A stretch of DNA of 64,000 nucleotides from CAYQJS01 sp964417895 (GCA_964417895.1 CAYQJS010000015.1:1-64000); one strand, 5' to 3'; positions 41,144 through 49,723 are shown, counted from the stretch's first letter. The notes: generated by a model not told the origin, from the sequence alone. Numbers and translations are program-made.

Positions 41144-42079
41144 ATGCGAAGTGACCCACCGGTGAATTCGACCGGCCGGCGCGTCCCAATCGCCAGGGTG
41201 GGGTTGCCCCTGGGCGTGTTCGCGTTTTCGGCGGGGTTCGCGCTCCTTGCTTTGACCCGCGCGTGGCCAGAGGTTGCCGGGCCCATCGCCCTGTTTCAGG
41301 GCTTCGCCTTGCCGGCTGTGGTCTTCGGCGGGTTGGTCCTGGCCGCCACGCTAGTGGCGGTGCTGCTCGGCTGGGGAGATGGAGCGCCGGCGCGGCCGCT
41401 CTCGCCGGGATCTCACCGGACCGTGATCGCCGCGACCGCCTTCGCCATCGTAGGCGCCATCACGGTCTCCGTGGCGGTGTTCGCAGCGTTGCCGGGGACC
41501 GACCCGCAGTCGACCGGCGTCTTCCTCTTCGTCTCGCTCGCTGTGGACGCCGCGCTGCTCGCCATGATCTACGTGGAGGGGGTTCGAAGCGGCGTGGTGA
41601 CGATGCGCTCGCTGGGCCTTCACGCCGATGCGCTGCAGCCGGGGCTGAAATGGGGCGCGCTCGGTGCCGTGGCGCTGCTCGCGCTGTCCGCGGCAGCGGG
41701 CGCGGCGATGGCGGCGCTCGGCCTTCGCCAGCCGCAGGGGGAGTGGCTGCAGTGGCTCCGCGACCTTCCGGGGCCTCAGCTGGCGGTCATCTTCGCCGCG
41801 ACGGCGGCCGCGGCGCCCGTCGCCGAAGAGCTGTTCTTTCGCGGGTATGTGTTTAACGCGTACCTCGCTGAGAAGGGGACGGTGACCGCGTATATCGCTT
41901 CGGCGTTCGTCTTTGGGCTGGTGCACGGGCATGTGCTGCTGTTGTTGGCCATCTTCCCCATGGGCCTGACGCTGGCTTATCTGTATCGGCGCTCTGGAAC
42001 GATCATTGCGCCCGTGACGGCGCACGCGCTGAACAACGCTGTTGCCTTCGCCGGGCTTTTGGCCGGAGGGGCCTCCTGA
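41144..42079 (+). CDS. CPBP family intramembrane glutamic endopeptidase (Abi/CAAX protease-like)
   Basis: 311 residues with about 7-8 membrane helices. The catalytic pair Glu228-Glu229 lies in PVAEELFFRG (E-E-x-x-x-R motif), His261 in FVFGLVHGH, and His294 with Asn297-298 in VTAHALNN: the full active site of the family. Members cleave prenylated or other membrane substrates and some serve bacteriocin immunity or signal-peptide processing. Its stop is overlapped by the start of the nuclease-like lipoprotein gene, so the two are probably translationally coupled. The natural substrate is unknown. Confidence 0.9.
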   Translation: MRSDPPVNSTGRRVPIARVGLPLGVFAFSAGFALLALTRAWPEVAGPIALFQGFALPAVVFGGLVLAATLVAVLLGWGDGAPARPLSPGSHRTVIAATAFAIVGAITVSVAVFAALPGTDPQSTGVFLFVSLAVDAALLAMIYVEGVRSGVVTMRSLGLHADALQPGLKWGALGAVALLALSAAAGAAMAALGLRQPQGEWLQWLRDLPGPQLAVIFAATAAAAPVAEELFFRGYVFNAYLAEKGTVTAYIASAFVFGLVHGHVLLLLAIFPMGLTLAYLYRRSGTIIAPVTAHALNNAVAFAGLLAGGAS

Positions 42080-42891
42080 GCAGCGGGCGAGCACGAGCTG
42101 CGCTGGCGCTAGGGTTTGTCGCCGGGCTACTGGTCGCGGGATGCGTCGCCAGCGAGGACCTGATCACGACCCAGGTGCTGTCCGAGGGGAGGGCGCGCCG
42201 CGATCGGGGAGCCCTCCCCTCGGCGACCGCGACCGCCACGGCGCTGCCTTCGACATCGACGTTGACGCCGACCCGGACGCCTCCCCCGGGACGTACCTAT
42301 GCGCGGGTGCTCCGGGTGTGGGACGGTAACACCATCCTCGTCGCGGGCGGGAATTCGGTCCGCTACATTGGGGTCGTCACTCCAGGCGCGGGCATGTTTC
42401 GGCGGCCCCTCGAGCCGTTCGGCCGCGAGGCCGCCGAGCGGAACGTCGAGCTGGTTGAGGGGAAAGAGGTCGAGCTGGAAGCGGACGAGAGCGACGTGGA
42501 CGCAGCCGGGAATATGCTTCGGTACGTCTACGTGGACGGCGCGATGGTGAACGAGGTCTTGCTGAGCGAGGGGCTCGCGCGGCTTGCTCCCCTCGGGTCC
42601 AACGCGCGCCATGCGTTGCGTCTCCAGGCAGCGGAGATGGAGGCGCGGCGAATGCCGGTCGCCATCTGGACGCTCGCCACGCTGACGCCGCTGCCCACCA
42701 GCACGCCGACCGTCACGCCCCCGCCCACCAACACCTCCCCTCCCAGCCCCACGCCGCCGGCATCGCCCACGGCCACGCTGACGCCGGCGCCGCGCGTCGT
42801 TGCCCCACAGCTAGCCACGCCGACGCGGCCCCCGACTTTGACGCTGATTCCGACACGGTCGACGCTGATCCCCACGCGCGCGCCCCTTTAG
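42076..42891 (+). CDS. Staphylococcal-nuclease-fold lipoprotein lacking catalytic residues; probable CTG start
   Basis: About 271 residues. Read from a CTG that overlaps the upstream stop (CTGA), with GGAGGGG 4 nt before it, the product has a textbook lipoprotein signal ending GLLVAGC (Cys23). The first ATG/GTG-type start (GTG 42175) would delete the signal. After a Thr/Pro linker, residues about 75-195 form an SNase fold (YARVLRVWDGNT, VRYIGVVTPG, VEGKEVELE, RYVYVDGAMVNEVLLSEGLA). Compared with the nuclease, Asp21 is Asn, Asp40 is Val, Glu43 is Gly and Arg87 is Asn, so it is probably inactive. A Thr/Pro-rich tail (residues about 200-271) may span the wall. It may bind a ligand or polymer rather than cut nucleic acid. 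Confidence 0.8.
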   Translation: MSSGRARAALALGFVAGLLVAGCVASEDLITTQVLSEGRARRDRGALPSATATATALPSTSTLTPTRTPPPGRTYARVLRVWDGNTILVAGGNSVRYIGVVTPGAGMFRRPLEPFGREAAERNVELVEGKEVELEADESDVDAAGNMLRYVYVDGAMVNEVLLSEGLARLAPLGSNARHALRLQAAEMEARRMPVAIWTLATLTPLPTSTPTVTPPPTNTSPPSPTPPASPTATLTPAPRVVAPQLATPTRPPTLTLIPTRSTLIPTRAPL

Positions 42892-42902
42892 CGCGCAGGG
42901 CG

Positions 42903-43670
42903 TCAGTCTGAATCGCGGGAGCGTCCACAAAGGGACTGCGATCCTCCGGAATAGCTCTGTAACTCCAGCCCCGCATCCTTGATGAAGCCGCACCCTGGAG
43001 CATACTGCTTGATCGATATGCTGGTGGGGTCCAGATCGTTGGTCTCCCGGATGCTCACGACGTCCCTGAACCTTCCGGCCCGCGTCCGGACGGTCCCGTC
43101 CGTGCTAAGGATCTCTGCCTTATCCAGGGCGACGCCCGGCGCGACCTCCTGGTAGTACCGAGCCCCCTGGACAACGGTCCCCAGCATTTGCAGACCGGGC
43201 AGCGCACCTCCTTTGCCTGCCTCCCACGACCCCTCGTGGCTGACGACTTGGCCGTTCTCGTAGAAGTCAACCGCCTCACCGAAGTAATACACGCTGTTCG
43301 TGTCTTCACAGATCGCGAAGTAGTTCAGGGCTATCTCAGTCAGCACACCATCTGTAGTTTCTTTCTCCTCGACGACCCTGGCGTCGATGGCCCTGCCCGC
43401 AAATCGAATCTGTTTCGTCTGGTTGAGGACCGTTATGACCAGCCTGGTCTTGTCTGTCCGGTCTACCAGGACCCATTGATAGCCAGGTACGAGGGGAAAG
43501 TACGTGGTGTTTCCTGTCGAGCGGAAGCGGCATTGGTCGAGATCGACGAACTTCTGGGTGAAGCCCGGCTGCTGGGCTTGCACGGCCTGGCCGCCCAAGC
43601 CCGCCAAAAACGCGGTCGTCAGGGCCAAGAGGCCGATTACGCGCGGTCGTACTGATTTCCCGAATTGCAT
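42903..43670 (-). CDS. Secreted protein of unknown family (first of a related pair)
   Basis: 255 residues. A signal peptide (VIGLLALTTAFLAGLGGQAV then QA) precedes a beta-rich domain: TTYFPLVPGYQWVLVD, LVITVLNQTKQI, RVVEEKETTDG, YYFGEAVDFYENGQVV, AGRFRDVVSI and IKQYAPGCGFIKD. The motif order (F-L-PG-Y/W, V---T, V-EE, V---GE-V--YE, QYAPG) also appears in the protein at 44847, so the two share a fold. I know no function for this type; periplasmic/cell-wall beta-barrel proteins of this length are common. Convergent with the SNase-like gene. Confidence 0.75.
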   Translation of the reverse strand: MQFGKSVRPRVIGLLALTTAFLAGLGGQAVQAQQPGFTQKFVDLDQCRFRSTGNTTYFPLVPGYQWVLVDRTDKTRLVITVLNQTKQIRFAGRAIDARVVEEKETTDGVLTEIALNYFAICEDTNSVYYFGEAVDFYENGQVVSHEGSWEAGKGGALPGLQMLGTVVQGARYYQEVAPGVALDKAEILSTDGTVRTRAGRFRDVVSIRETNDLDPTSISIKQYAPGCGFIKDAGLELQSYSGGSQSLCGRSRDSD

Positions 43671-43825
43671 CCTTTCTCTCCTCCACTATGCGCTTGTCCC
43701 ATCGGAAGGTAGACCCTGTCTTGGGTAACGACTAAGCTGGACCGCGCGTTTCCGACTCGCTTGTGTCTCCTGTGCACACTTGTTGAACAGTGAGGAGGTA
43801 GAACAAGTGTCCCATTATTGACGCG

Positions 43826-43890
43826 AGATTTGGCGCTGATCCCCACACACCCGACGCTGATCCCCACGCGCGGCGCTCCTGGAGCGCGCG
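43826..43890 (+). pseudogene. Remnant of the 3' tail of a second SNase-lipoprotein-like gene
   Basis: TTGGCGCTGATCCCCACACA and GACGCTGATCCCCACGCGCG closely match the last 60 bp of the gene at 42076 (tail codons LTLIPTRSTLIPTRAPL) plus its GCGCGC flank. No start or domain remains nearby. It marks an old duplication of the gene's end, or recombination with a lost copy. Confidence 0.55.
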
Positions 43891-44680
43891 CGTGGGCGAA
43901 GGCGGCCAGGCGAGAACTACCATCCGGATGAGATCGGTGCGTGGCAATGCCAAGCGGTCAAAAACGAGCGGTGGAGTGACGAATCTGAGTACGCGAGCCA
44001 CGCGTACCATCACTGGCTCGTCACAATAGTCTTGACGCAGGCGGCCGAGGTGTGTATAAGCTTGGTCATCGGCTGTCATGCCGGGGGAAACCCTAGCGTC
44101 TCCAGGACAGCGATGCCACGTGGGGGCAACCTGCGCAGCTACAGACTTCCCAGTACGGCGGGCCAGGTGGCGGCCCGAGGGCCGCTGTCGGGGAAGGAGG
44201 GCGTATAGCAAACGACGGCGTCTGGGTAACCGCCTCGCCGTGACGTCGCCGGCAAGAGCACCGAGGTGGACGATCTAGCGAGCGAGATGTTCCTCCGGCT
44301 TGGAAGACAATCGACCGCTGTGTAGGCCGCGGGCTGCGGACTGAGCATTGGCTCTCGAAGAGCGCCCGTGAAGGGTGCCCACCGCGCGTGTGAACTACTC
44401 GCCAGCACTTTGTTTATTTGGGTTCGAAGGCCGTGACTCCAAGCTAAGGGGAACGTGGGTCAGCCCCACGCAGTCGTCGAGTCGGCTGCCGAGGCAAAAT
44501 GGCCGTGCGCGACGCGATTGCGCGCTTCGCACGCGCGGCAACCCCAGGGGCGCAGGTTCTTGAGAACCCCCTTCAGGAACCTGCAGCCTTGCCCGCCGAA
44601 ACCGGCTAACCGCGCAGAGCCTAGGTCCCCAACAAGCATATCGGCGACGCTTTCTATAAGGAGCCACGATTCCCCACGAA
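43891..44680. other. Gene-free interval in a duplicated region
   Basis: No convincing gene on either strand. Frames of 140-160 residues cross it but have no domain, start site or sensible composition. A small hairpin (GGTTCTTGAGAACC) occurs at about 44560. An unusually AT-rich stretch at 44685-44745 follows and could hold the promoter of the secreted gene at 44847. Confidence 0.5.
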
Positions 44681-44846
44681 TGGAGTTAGATGAAGAGAAT
44701 CTCATTAAAACCAAATACATTAAGATAAATTCATTAAAGGAGCAGTGGGCCGAAGCGAAGGAAACAACCTCCACCGGGCTGATCTCGCAAGGTTCCAGCG
44801 CTGAGACGAGACAAGTCCAGCGCTGCGACCAGAAAGGATGCGTCAA

Positions 44847-45755
44847 ATGTTCAGCAGCCATCCCGTCCGGTCTGCGCTGATCGGCAGCTTCACCGCGCTT
44901 GTCCTCCTGTTGACGAGCGTGCAGGTTGACGGCAGTCACCCCGCCTTATTCAGCGAAACCCCCATAGCGGCGGCACAGGGTCCCTGCGATTCGCTCCGCG
45001 ACTTCGATCGCGGGAATTTCCCCAATCCGCTCCTGATCAACAACGCGTTCTTTTCCCTGACCCCCGGGCTGCAGTACCGGTACGATGGGCTGTCAGGCGG
45101 CCTCCCTCGTCGAGTGATTTTTACGGTCACCGACGTGACTAAGGTGATCGACCGCGTGAACACGCGGGTCGTCTGGGACGTGGACCTGGAAGCTGGTGTG
45201 AAGAAGGAGGAAGAGCTCGCCTTCTTCGCTCAGGATAATCGCGCGAATGTCTGGGCGATGGGTGAGTACCCGGAGGAGTTCGAAGGCGGCGTGTTCGTCG
45301 GCGCCCCGAAGACCTGGATACCCCGGCAGTCTGGGGCGAGGGCCGGCGTTCACTTTCCCGGCAGACCGCGCGTCGGGGAGGACCCCTACCACCAGGGCAA
45401 GGCTCTGCCGGTCTTCTGGGACTGCGCCGAGCCGGTCGCGACGGGCGGGACGGTCTCTGTGCCGGTGGGCACCTTCACCGGCGTCTTGACGACGAACGAG
45501 TGGAGCGCTCTCGACCCGGCAGGCGGCATTCAGGCCAAGCAATACGCGCCCGCTGTGAAGCAGGTCATCAAGATCTTCGAGGTAGACAACCCCGCCGGCG
45601 AATTCCTGAACCTGACGCGGATCAGGACTCTCGACAGTGACGCTCGTGAGGAGGCCAACGATCAGGCGCTGAGGCTGGATCGGCGCGGGTACCGCTTCGG
45701 AGGCCCCGCGTACGCGGCAACGCCGCGCGCCGTATGCCAACAGTCATGCCCGTAG
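44847..45755 (+). CDS. Secreted protein related to the one at 42903
   Basis: 302 residues from ATG 44847. This start sits 9 nt after AGAAAGG, whereas ATG 44838 would abut it. Signal peptide LIGSFTALVLLLTSVQV. The core domain: FFSLTPGLQYRYDG, VIFTVTDVTKVID, TRVVWDVDLEAG, ELAFFAQDNRANVWAMGEYP, VPVGTFTGVLTTNEW and KQYAPAVKQVIKI. It follows the same motif order as the protein at 42903, though the sequences are divergent. The family is unrecognised; beta-rich and extracytoplasmic by composition. A final CQQSCP ends the protein. Confidence 0.78.
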   Translation: MFSSHPVRSALIGSFTALVLLLTSVQVDGSHPALFSETPIAAAQGPCDSLRDFDRGNFPNPLLINNAFFSLTPGLQYRYDGLSGGLPRRVIFTVTDVTKVIDRVNTRVVWDVDLEAGVKKEEELAFFAQDNRANVWAMGEYPEEFEGGVFVGAPKTWIPRQSGARAGVHFPGRPRVGEDPYHQGKALPVFWDCAEPVATGGTVSVPVGTFTGVLTTNEWSALDPAGGIQAKQYAPAVKQVIKIFEVDNPAGEFLNLTRIRTLDSDAREEANDQALRLDRRGYRFGGPAYAATPRAVCQQSCP

Positions 45756-45895
45756 GGCGCAGCTGGGGGCCGGCCGGAGATCCTTCGGTGGCGCTCAAGA
45801 TGACAGCTGTCAAACCATCATTGACGCCGCATTAGTGCGCACGGCGACTCGCACGATGCTCGCGGGGCCATAGTCAGTCGGGTTGCGCGCCGCCG

Positions 45896-46684
45896 CTAAC
45901 CGCGGGCCGCGCGCAGTCGATCGAGGAGGTCGGCCAGGTCCCGCACGACGAGATCGGGGGTCGTCTCGCCGGCTCCGACCGGGTCCGAAGCGACGAGGAT
46001 CGTGCCGATGCCGGCAGCCCGCCCGGCGCGGATGTCCGCCTGGACCTGGTCGCCGACGATGGCGGCATGCTGGAGGGGCGCGCCGAGCCGCTCGAGGGCG
46101 ACCGTGAGGATCGTGGGTTCTGGCTTGCCAATCACGGTGGGCTGCACCCCGGTCGCTGTAGCGATGGCGGCAACGATCGCGCCGGCGCCCGGCCACCAGC
46201 CTTCCTCGACGGGGAGCGCTCGGTCGGCGTTGGTGGCGACGAAGCGCGCGCCGCGCTGAATCGCCAGGCAGGCTGCGACCAGCCTCTGATACGTCAGCTG
46301 GCGGTCCAGCCCGACGACGACGACGGCGGCGTCCTCGTCGTCGACGACGAAACCGGCCTGTAGCAGGATCTGGCGGAGACCGTCCTCCCCGACGATACAG
46401 AGCCGAGCGCCCGGTCCCGCGATCCTCCGCACGTACTGGGCCGTCGCCTCCGAGCTCGTCACCACGTCGCGCGCCTCCGCTGGCACGCCCATGCGGGCGA
46501 GCTTCGCCTGGAACTGCTCGGGCGTCTGGGTGGCGTTGTTCGTGACGAAGGCGTGCTGAATGCCGAGGCTATCCAGGGTCGGGACGGCGTCGAGAGCGCC
46601 GGCGAGCGGCGTGTCGCCGCGGTACATCACGCCGTCGAGATCGATCAGGAGCGCCCGGAGGCTCCGCAGGAAGTCCTGGGCCAT
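45896..46684 (-). CDS. HAD-superfamily phosphatase, subfamily IIA (NagD/PGP-like)
   Basis: 262 residues. Motif I is LLIDLDGVMYRGDTPLAGA (nucleophile Asp15, acid Asp17), motif II TNNATQTPEQF, motif III Lys in IGKPEPTI, and motif IV IVGDQVQADIRAG. The C2a cap domain lies between motifs II and III. Enzymes of this type dephosphorylate sugar phosphates, UMP, phosphoglycolate or p-nitrophenyl phosphate analogues; substrate is not predictable. It is downstream of the beta-helix gene on the same strand, separated by 50 bp. Confidence 0.92.
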   Translation of the reverse strand: MAQDFLRSLRALLIDLDGVMYRGDTPLAGALDAVPTLDSLGIQHAFVTNNATQTPEQFQAKLARMGVPAEARDVVTSSEATAQYVRRIAGPGARLCIVGEDGLRQILLQAGFVVDDEDAAVVVVGLDRQLTYQRLVAACLAIQRGARFVATNADRALPVEEGWWPGAGAIVAAIATATGVQPTVIGKPEPTILTVALERLGAPLQHAAIVGDQVQADIRAGRAAGIGTILVASDPVGAGETTPDLVVRDLADLLDRLRAARG

Positions 46685-46739
46685 GTCATTCCCCTTCGTA
46701 CAACCTCACGTAGGTGGGGTGACCCCTGGATCGGGGGCG

Positions 46740-48575
46740 TCACGCACTCCCTCGCGCTTCCCCCCCTCGCGGCTCCCTATCGAGGGAGAGGGAAGACTCG
46801 GGCAGCCCCTCGACCCAGAAGGCATCGTCCGGGGCCTGCTCCAGCACGATCAGCATCCAGCCGTCCTCCTCTCCGAGCGGAAGGTAGCGCGCGCCGGGAT
46901 TGGCGGTCCACAGAGCATCTCCCGTTATCGAGTAGAGCCGGACCGGCTCGGCGAGGATCAGCCACTCCTCCTCGCCGGCGGCGCCGGGCTCCTGTGCGGC
47001 GGGCGCCCGCGGGCGGCGCGGGCCGGGAGCCGCCGTCGTACGCGTCACCTGTGGCAACGGAGTCGCCGGCGGCGCCGGGGCCGTCGAGACCGGAGCGAGG
47101 CCGGCCGGGGGGAAGAAGACCAGCGGCGGGGCTGGCGCTGGGACCACCGGCACCGCGGCGGGGGGAGGCGGTGGAGCGACCGCCATCGCGGGGGCTTCGT
47201 AGGCGCCAATGTCACACCGCGGCACGCCATCGCCGTTGCCGTCGATGGGTCGAGGCGTGCCCCGCTGGTCGCTGGGCTCGCAGCCCCTGCCGCTGCCGCC
47301 GGTACCCGGGTTTCCGGCGTCGATGGCGGGGCTCGTCGGGAGCAGAGCGTGGGTAAGTGTGGGCCCTCCATTGCTCTGCAGCGGGCCGATCCGCGGATCC
47401 ATCCCCGTCAGATCACCCGTGGCGCTGAGCCCGCACGTGCTGCCTCCGTCAAGGTTGTAGCCCAGCGAGGCGATGGGTCCGCCGCAGGCCCCACTCCCTC
47501 CGGTGGGCGCGACGATGGTGTTGCTGATGGTCACCGAGCCACCACTCCAGATGGCGGCCGCCTGGGTATCCGCCGAGTTCCCCGCCAGCGTGCCGTTGTT
47601 CACACTAACGGTGCCGCCGCCCACGTATACGGCGCCGCCGGAGGCCCGCGCCGTATTGCCGCTGAGGGTCGTGTTGGCCAGCGACACCGACCCTCTGGTG
47701 TGGATGCCGCCCCCGTTGGCGGTTGCCGTGTTCGCATTCATCAGGCTCCCACCGATCGAGGCTGTGGCGCCCGCGGCCACCAGAAGCCCACCCCCGCCGA
47801 TGGTGGCGCTGCCCGCGGAGTTGGCGGTGATCGTGCTGCCGAAGAGCGTCAGCGCGCCCAGGCGATGGTAGATGCCACCGCCCGACGCGCTCGCCGAGTT
47901 GCCGCTATAGGTGCTTTGCGTCACGTTCAGGGTGCCGTTGTTGAAGACGCCCGCGCCGAAGCTGGCCGTGTTGCCGGTGACCGCGGTGTTCACCAACGAC
48001 AGCGTGCCGCCCTCGTCGTTGACGATCCCGCCCCCCGAGGTGGCCGTGTTGCCGGAGACGACCGTATTCCTGAGCGTGACCCGTCCGCCGCCGGCGATGT
48101 AGATGGCGCCGCCGCCGCCGTCCAGGCTGATGTCGGCCGGGCGAGGAACGTTGCCGTTGCGCAGCGTGATGCCGCTGACCTCGACCGCGACCGGACCGAT
48201 GACGTGGAGGATCCGGTCGGACCCATTGCCGTCGATGACGGTGGTCGCGGCGCCGGCTGCGGTGAGCGTGAGGGGCTGCGTGATATCGAGGTCGCCGGTG
48301 GCGGCGAGGTTTTCGCCGCGCCCGACCAGGGTGAGCGCGTACGTACCGGGCGGAATGGAGATGACATCCAGCGCGGGAGTTACGTTCGCCTCCTGCACCG
48401 CTGCTCGCAGCGTGCACGCGCCGGTCGCCGTCGCGCACCGGCCATCGCCCGGATTGACGTCCGCGCCGTCGGCGGTGGTCGTCACGGTAAACAACGCGGC
48501 CTGGGCTGAGGGAGTCGGGCTGACCAGCGCTGCCAGGATTCCCAGGGTACCGGCAAGGGCAATGGCCCGCATCAT
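46740..48575 (-). CDS. Secreted CSLREA-type right-handed parallel beta-helix protein with C-terminal SH3-like domain
   Basis: About 611 residues from ATG 48575 (or the next ATG), with GGAGGTGA 8 nt upstream. The signal peptide is AIALAGTLGILAALVSPTPS. FTVTTTADGADVNPGDG then CTLRAAVQEAN is the CSLREA-like entry domain. Next come many parallel beta-helix rungs (SGNTATSGGGIVNDEGG, NTASFGAGVFNNGTL, SGNSASASGGGIYHRLG) and the common end DIGAYEAPA. A Pro/Ala-rich linker leads to an SH3-like domain: ILAEPVRLYSITGDALW, NPGARYLPLGEEDGWM. These proteins are typically surface adhesins or polysaccharide-active. A riboswitch-like RNA and terminator lie in its long leader. Confidence 0.88.
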   Translation of the reverse strand: MMRAIALAGTLGILAALVSPTPSAQAALFTVTTTADGADVNPGDGRCATATGACTLRAAVQEANVTPALDVISIPPGTYALTLVGRGENLAATGDLDITQPLTLTAAGAATTVIDGNGSDRILHVIGPVAVEVSGITLRNGNVPRPADISLDGGGGAIYIAGGGRVTLRNTVVSGNTATSGGGIVNDEGGTLSLVNTAVTGNTASFGAGVFNNGTLNVTQSTYSGNSASASGGGIYHRLGALTLFGSTITANSAGSATIGGGGLLVAAGATASIGGSLMNANTATANGGGIHTRGSVSLANTTLSGNTARASGGAVYVGGGTVSVNNGTLAGNSADTQAAAIWSGGSVTISNTIVAPTGGSGACGGPIASLGYNLDGGSTCGLSATGDLTGMDPRIGPLQSNGGPTLTHALLPTSPAIDAGNPGTGGSGRGCEPSDQRGTPRPIDGNGDGVPRCDIGAYEAPAMAVAPPPPPAAVPVVPAPAPPLVFFPPAGLAPVSTAPAPPATPLPQVTRTTAAPGPRRPRAPAAQEPGAAGEEEWLILAEPVRLYSITGDALWTANPGARYLPLGEEDGWMLIVLEQAPDDAFWVEGLPESSLSLDREPRGGEARGSA

Positions 48576-48617
48576 CGTGTTCACCTCCGCGAGCTTTGTT
48601 CGATTGGGTCCCGGGTC

Positions 48618-48665
48618 AAAAAAGGCCCCCCGTTCTTCCTTCGAACAAAAGGACGAACGGGGGGC
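48618..48665 (-). terminator. Intrinsic terminator in the beta-helix gene leader
   Basis: On the minus strand GCCCCCCGTTC and GAACGGGGGGC form a perfect 11-bp stem over a ~19-nt loop, followed by CCTTTTTT. It lies 43 bp before the ATG of the beta-helix gene and about 55 nt after the riboswitch-like element. It is positioned to attenuate transcription into the gene. Confidence 0.88.
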
Positions 48666-48721
48666 AACCAAGCCAACACGCGGTCGCTGGTCTTCGTCCC
48701 TTGCTCGAAGGACTTCGCCGA

Positions 48722-48820
48722 AAGGTGGGCCGGGTGTTCGGGCTCGTGGGTGCAACCCCACTCACCGTTGCGGCACAGCGCCGGTTATCTCTCCGGTCTT
48801 TCCCCGCGTCCCACCGCGTT
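48722..48820 (-). promoter_or_regulatory. Cobalamin-riboswitch-like RNA upstream of the beta-helix surface gene
   Basis: On the minus strand: GGTGGGACGCGGGGAAAGACC, GGAGAGATAACCGG, CGCTGTGCCGCAACGGTGAG, a hairpin GTGGG-GTTGCA-CCCAC, then GAGCCCGAACACCCGGCC and CCCACC. The GGGGAA, CCGG-n-CCGG, GCTGTGCCGCAACGGTGA core and AGCCCGAA-ACC--GCC box match the conserved order of cobalamin riboswitches (compare AAGCCCGAAGACCTGCC of btuB). GGTGGG and CCCACC can pair as the closing stem. It is compact, so it may be a short or variant class. A terminator follows. The c-di-GMP riboswitch was considered and fits worse. Confidence 0.65.
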
Positions 48821-48883
48821 TTTCAAGTATCGATGCCGGAAGCATTCACCTCATTGGACGTTTCCCCGCCCGGGTCATGTAGT

Positions 48884-49723
48884 CTATCGTATCTGGCGCA
48901 GAGCGGCTAGGGATACGGCAGTGATGATGGCGCCGATAGCTACTGTCTGCACGGCGATGCGGATGGCGGCATCGAAGAAGAAGCCGAGCGGAAAGAGCTG
49001 GATCAGGCGGTCGCGCGCCGGGTCCAGCATCCAGAGATCATTGCTGAAGCTCGCCAGGTGGAACCGCAGGAAGAGCTGGCTGAAGTCGAGGAGCGAGGCC
49101 GCGGCGACGGCGCCAACCGCGAGGACGGCCAGCGCACCCCCGAGCGCGCCAGCCCGGACCAGGGCCCGTCCGCCCGTGGCGGGCCGCGCGATGACGATGG
49201 CGACCGCGCTCACCCCGAGCGCCACGAGCGCCGCGCCCCAGACGTCGAAGACTCGATGCATGAGGAGCTGCACGTCGGCCATGTGGGCCAGCTCGCGCTC
49301 GTTGAGGAGTGGTCCCCGGCTTGTCGGGAGCGCTACGGCGCCCTCCATCCGCTGCGCGGGCATCTGGAAATAGGTGATGAAGGCGCGGGCGACCTCCGTC
49401 AGTTCGGCGCTGGACAGTCCGGTTGTCGGGCCGACGCGATGTCTGGCGAACTCCTCGAGGTAGAAGCCCCCGTCAAGAGCGACCCCCCGTACGCCGCTGG
49501 TTACCAGGAACACGGGCAAGGCGAGGGCGAACACTAGCGTGGCGAGCACGCGAAGAGCGGCGAGTGGCGTCCGAAACGGCCGGCGAACAGGGTGGTGATT
49601 TTGGGCCGCGGGCGAAGAGTGCGTACCTCGTGCGCCCCGATGCGCAGCTTCCCTCCGACGAAAATACCGCTCGTCCTGAGCCTGTCGAAGGAAGGGCGCG
49701 GGGGTCGGCAACCTTCGCCTCAT
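48884..49723 (-). CDS. DUF1461 (TIGR01906 family) integral membrane protein
   Basis: 279 residues as read, but the first ~25 residues are encoded by the GTCGAAGG-type repeat (LRQAQDERYF). The real start is probably internal; GTG 49549 would give 221 residues and begin at the first membrane helix. The family pattern is clear: TM1 (VLATLVFALALPVFLVTSGV), an outside loop containing LNERELAHMADVQLLMH, then three more helices, with FFRFHLASFSNDLWMLDP-type motif as FLRFHLASFSNDLW. The function of DUF1461 is unknown. It lies just upstream of the riboswitch-like element on the same strand. Confidence 0.85.
   Translation of the reverse strand: MRRRLPTPAPFLRQAQDERYFRRREAAHRGARGTHSSPAAQNHHPVRRPFRTPLAALRVLATLVFALALPVFLVTSGVRGVALDGGFYLEEFARHRVGPTTGLSSAELTEVARAFITYFQMPAQRMEGAVALPTSRGPLLNERELAHMADVQLLMHRVFDVWGAALVALGVSAVAIVIARPATGGRALVRAGALGGALAVLAVGAVAAASLLDFSQLFLRFHLASFSNDLWMLDPARDRLIQLFPLGFFFDAAIRIAVQTVAIGAIITAVSLAALRQIR

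Noticed and set aside
43732..44211. 159-residue minus-strand ORF in the gap after 43690
   Set aside because: No family features, poor start and mixed composition; part of it crosses the duplicated tail remnant.
44681..44880. 66-residue ORF beginning MELDEENLIKTKY in an AT-rich stretch
   Set aside because: No ribosome site and no conserved motif; it runs across the start of the secreted gene. The AT-rich stretch more likely holds its promoter.
46553..48509. Large plus-strand ORFs antisense to the HAD and beta-helix genes
   Set aside because: High-GC shadow frames with Arg/Gly-rich product; the minus-strand genes have clear motifs, start sites and a leader RNA.
48722..48820. c-di-GMP (GEMM-I) riboswitch reading of the leader upstream of the beta-helix gene
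   Set aside because: GGGACGC and GGTTGC occur, but the required GAAA-capped P2 stem and the matching second helix cannot be formed; the cobalamin reading explains more conserved positions.
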